Assembly (NCBI GenBank): GCA_963847945.1
Contig: CAWKBX010000009.1
Span: 124,001-188,000, forward strand
DNA length: 64,000 nt
Origin: JANMJD01 sp963847945
Lineage (GTDB): Bacteria > Actinomycetota > Acidimicrobiia > Acidimicrobiales > Ilumatobacteraceae
Direction of reading: 5' to 3'
Part shown: one piece after another, positions 61,653-64,000 of the stretch
Layout of the letters: each line of letters starts with the position of its first letter
How positions within the stretch are numbered: position 1 is the stretch's first letter
Translations under genes and position numbers: made by a program
Notes under the pieces: generated by a model
Seen by the model: only the letters and a program-made list of their open reading frames with translations
Databases searched by the model: none
What the model was told of the DNA's origin: nothing

Positions 61653-62432
61653 ATGTCGATGGCTGCTGACGATGAGATCGGGAACTCGACCACTGTGGCG
61701 GTTTCCCTCGACGGGTTCGTGGCAATGCTCGAGATATGCCGTCCGCCGAACAACTTCTTCGACACCGCCCTGATCGCCCAACTGGCTGACGCCTGCGAAG
61801 ACCTGGCGACAAACTCGGTGTGCCGAGTCGTTGTGTTGTGCAGCCAGGGCCGACACTTTTGCGCGGGGGCCGACTTCCATTCGCCCGACGGGACCGGCGA
61901 CGGGCTGTACGCGATGGCAACCCGCTTGATCGCCCAACCATTGCCGATCGTGGCCGCGGTGCAGGGCGCGGCGATCGGCGGGGGACTCGGGTTGGCGATG
62001 GCCGCCGACTTCCGCATTGCCTCGCCCGAGGCCCGCTTCTCGGCGAACTTTGCCCTGCTCGGCTTCCACCATGGCTTCGGACTGACGGCCACGCTGCCAC
62101 CGGTCATCGGCCACCAGGCGACCCTCGATCTGCTGTACACCGGCCGCCGAGTGGCCGGTGACGAAGCGTTGACGATGGGGTTATGCGATCGGCTGGTGCC
62201 GGCCGACTCGTTGCGCGCCGAGGCGCTGTCGTTCGCAGCCAAGATCGCCAAGTCAGCACCGCTTGCCGTCCGCTCGATCCGCCAGACGCTGCGAGCCCCT
62301 CTGGTCGAGGCATACCGCGCCGCTCTGGCCCGCGAAGAACCCGAACAGGCCCGACTCCGCCAGACCGCCGACTTCCGCGAGGGCATCCGCGCCACCGCCC
62401 AACGCCGCGACCCCGAGTTCACCGGGCAGTAG
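61653..62432 (+). CDS. Enoyl-CoA hydratase/isomerase family protein
   Basis: Crotonase-fold protein of 259 residues. The first oxyanion-hole region is GRHFCAGADFHSPDG and the second is VAAVQGAAIGGGLGLAMAADFRIAS. ANFALLGFHHGFGLTATLPPVIG carries the third-helix region where hydratases have a glutamate, but here a His-His-Gly occurs, so isomerase or hydrolase activity is possible. ATGs at 61620, 61653 and 61659 exist; 61653 is chosen because an inverted repeat spans 61628-61643. It is divergent from the importer operon. Confidence 0.85.
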   Translation: MSMAADDEIGNSTTVAVSLDGFVAMLEICRPPNNFFDTALIAQLADACEDLATNSVCRVVVLCSQGRHFCAGADFHSPDGTGDGLYAMATRLIAQPLPIVAAVQGAAIGGGLGLAMAADFRIASPEARFSANFALLGFHHGFGLTATLPPVIGHQATLDLLYTGRRVAGDEALTMGLCDRLVPADSLRAEALSFAAKIAKSAPLAVRSIRQTLRAPLVEAYRAALAREEPEQARLRQTADFREGIRATAQRRDPEFTGQ

Positions 62433-62659
62433 CTGCTCAACGTCCGGACCTCCAGCCAGCGACTCTGGCTGCCGGGTTCGTGTCGAGCAGCGGACTACGC
62501 AAAGCCACGTCGCATCGCGACGCCACAAGCTCGCGAGCACCATGCAGCGAATCCGGCGTCTGATCTGTGTGTCTCGATATGGGCGGATATGGATTGACGT
62601 TGGCCCGATCGACCTGGCTGCGCCAGCTCGACGTTGCCGGCCGCGACGACAACTACCGC

Positions 62660-64000
62660 CTATCGCCAGGCGTCGAGGAGTTGCTCGGGACCGAGACGGA
62701 TCGGGATGTCGCGCACCTCGAATCCCGACGCGGAGACGCCGACCATCACGGTCCGGTCGTCGGCTCCAGGGACCTTCGGAAGCTGAGCCGCGAGCGACGA
62801 TGCATCGCGTCCATCAAACGCCCGCCGTTCACGCCACTTGATCGAACCGATCATCGACACTCGTCGGGCCTTGCCGACGCCGTCGACTCCGACCAGATCA
62901 ACCTCGACCTTGTTGTCCCGCGTCCAATAGCCACCGATCACCTGAGCATCGTGCCCGTCGATGGGAACCAAACGGGCGACGCTCTCGCGCACGATCGGTT
63001 CGATTGCCTTGCCGCGATAGTCCGACCATTGTCGAAGTATCTCGTCGCGCACCAACGTGCCCCGTCCACGGTCCAACAGCGGCATTGCCCGCTCGATGAA
63101 GCGCACCCAGAACCGCAAGTACGTATCGGCGACTCGGTACTGAGTATCTCGGGATCTGGCGATCGCCGAGAGGGGCACGTCGGCCACGACGACCCGTTTG
63201 ACCACCAGCAGCTTCAGTGCCCGGTCGAGGGATGTCGCCGACAGACCCGTGTTCGTGGCGATCGCCGTAAAGGTCACGCTGCCCGTACCGATTGTCGTCA
63301 ACACGGTCCGGGCGTGGGCATCACTCGGGAACTCGGCCGCCAGCGTCCGTTCGCCGACAACGGACAGCACCTCCGTCGAGGTGGCAAGTTGATGATCGAG
63401 ATAATGGCGCAGGGTGCCCCCGGTATTCCAGCGACGCACCAGGTTGGGGAACCCCCCTGTGACCAAATAGGCGTCGAACGCCGCTATCGGCTCAAGCCCG
63501 GTGAGGTCTGCGGTCTCCGACGGGTCGAGCGGCAGCAAATACAGCTCGCGGGTCGGACGGCCATAGAGGGGGCGGCCGTACTCGGTGAGCGCTTCCATCA
63601 TGGCCAGATCACTGCCAACGACGATGAGTAACACGCCGGTGTCACGTAGGTGGCGATCCCAGGCCTTTTGAAATGCCCCTTCCACGTCGGGCGCGCCGGC
63701 GACCAGATACGGGAACTCGTCGATCACGACGATGATCGGTCGGCTCTTCGCTTCAGCAGCTACTGCTGCGAGCGCCATCTCCCACACGCCGAAACTCGCG
63801 GATGCCGCGAGTTCGTTGTCGACGTACACCGACTGAGATGCCATCGTCTGAAACTCGTTGAGTTCAGCTTGGGGATCTCGTCCTTTCGTGGCGGTGAAGA
63901 AGATGCCGCGCGTCTCGCTGCGGGCAACGAACTCTTCGATCAGTCGCGACTTGCCAACCTGCCGTCGACCCCGCACGAGCACGAAACGCCCCGTCCCCGT
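62660..64000 (-). CDS. ATP-binding protein with DUF234-type C-terminus, N-terminus cut off
   Basis: AAA-type ATPase of the DUF234/ATPase-plus-nuclease-like family found in archaea and bacteria, truncated at the window edge. Walker A is GRRQVGKSRL and Walker B is IIVVIDEFPYL, and a sensor region follows (LLIVVGSDLAMME). The C-terminal part (VEVDLVG, MIGSIKWRER) resembles the degenerate PD-(D/E)xK fold typical of DUF234, though the usual glutamate is replaced. The open frame continues past base 64000, so the start is not visible. Cellular function is unknown; some members are linked to mobile or defence elements. Confidence 0.8.
   Translation of the reverse strand, partial: TGTGRFVLVRGRRQVGKSRLIEEFVARSETRGIFFTATKGRDPQAELNEFQTMASQSVYVDNELAASASFGVWEMALAAVAAEAKSRPIIVVIDEFPYLVAGAPDVEGAFQKAWDRHLRDTGVLLIVVGSDLAMMEALTEYGRPLYGRPTRELYLLPLDPSETADLTGLEPIAAFDAYLVTGGFPNLVRRWNTGGTLRHYLDHQLATSTEVLSVVGERTLAAEFPSDAHARTVLTTIGTGSVTFTAIATNTGLSATSLDRALKLLVVKRVVVADVPLSAIARSRDTQYRVADTYLRFWVRFIERAMPLLDRGRGTLVRDEILRQWSDYRGKAIEPIVRESVARLVPIDGHDAQVIGGYWTRDNKVEVDLVGVDGVGKARRVSMIGSIKWRERRAFDGRDASSLAAQLPKVPGADDRTVMVGVSASGFEVRDIPIRLGPEQLLDAWR

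Noticed and set aside
62433..62659. Possible small gene or RNA in the gap before the DUF234-type ATPase
   Set aside because: Short frames here have no start signal, domain or structure that stands out; nothing can be supported.
1..64000. Insertion sequences, transposases or prophage genes
   Set aside because: No transposase, integrase or phage structural motif was seen on either strand.

Overview
The window is G+C-rich (roughly two thirds by eye) and densely packed on both strands, with no gene-free stretch longer than 300 bases. The gene content points to an actinomycete: several LLM-class (F420-type) flavin oxidoreductases, a mycothiol-dependent maleylpyruvate-isomerase-like protein, an SCO6745-like protein, a single-chain biotin-dependent acyl-CoA carboxylase, frequent GTG/TTG starts, ATGA/GTGA overlaps and many apparently leaderless promoters. 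A deep-branching lineage such as Acidimicrobiia would fit, but that is inference. There are no rRNA or tRNA genes, insertion sequences, phage genes or CRISPR arrays.

Layout. 1-8.4 kb holds a cut-off FAD oxidase, a nucleoside hydrolase, two poorly known proteins, a frameshifted PLP enzyme, an MFS carrier, an atypical SDR and an LLM oxidoreductase. 8.4-18.7 kb looks like a potassium region: Kup, then (after two LLM oxidoreductases and a metallo-beta-lactamase-fold protein) a KdpD/KdpE-like two-component pair, a small membrane protein and a KimA-like K+ permease. The last two genes are preceded by matching direct-repeat boxes. 18.7-27.2 kb holds two tandem copies of a PEP-utiliser (phosphohistidine swivel) protein, a MetE-like zinc enzyme, and an RraA-like / RidA-like / HpcH-like trio. 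27.2-40.9 kb holds two alpha/beta hydrolases, a FAH-family hydratase, an acyl-CoA ligase, an SMP-30 protein, an overlapping SDR / quinone oxidoreductase / single-chain acyl-CoA carboxylase operon, an arylamine N-acetyltransferase, an M20 peptidase and a DoxX-like protein. 40.9-46.8 kb holds an operon (second MetE-like enzyme, two acyl-CoA dehydrogenases, enoyl-CoA hydratase) and a divergent Fic protein, all frameshifted. 46.9-56.9 kb looks catabolic: HpaB-type monooxygenase, Rieske oxygenase, LLM oxidoreductase, TauD-type dioxygenase, amidohydrolase, HsaA-type flavin monooxygenase and TetR regulator, with a vapBC pair inside. 56.9-61.5 kb encodes a complete Liv-type ABC importer with a fused permease-ATPase. 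The window ends with an enoyl-CoA hydratase and a cut-off DUF234-type ATPase.

Taken together, much of the window reads as uptake plus oxidation of aromatic or other organic acids to CoA esters, their beta-oxidation-like processing and carboxylation. Specific substrates cannot be read from sequence.

A caution for users: eleven genes carry frameshifts, concentrated in 20.6-27.2 and 40.9-46.8 kb. In the second PEP-utiliser copy the six extra bases are exactly accounted for by comparison with its intact neighbour. The protein sequence is otherwise preserved, so sequencing or assembly error is the likeliest cause. These genes are listed as type pseudogene only because the given sequence does not read through.
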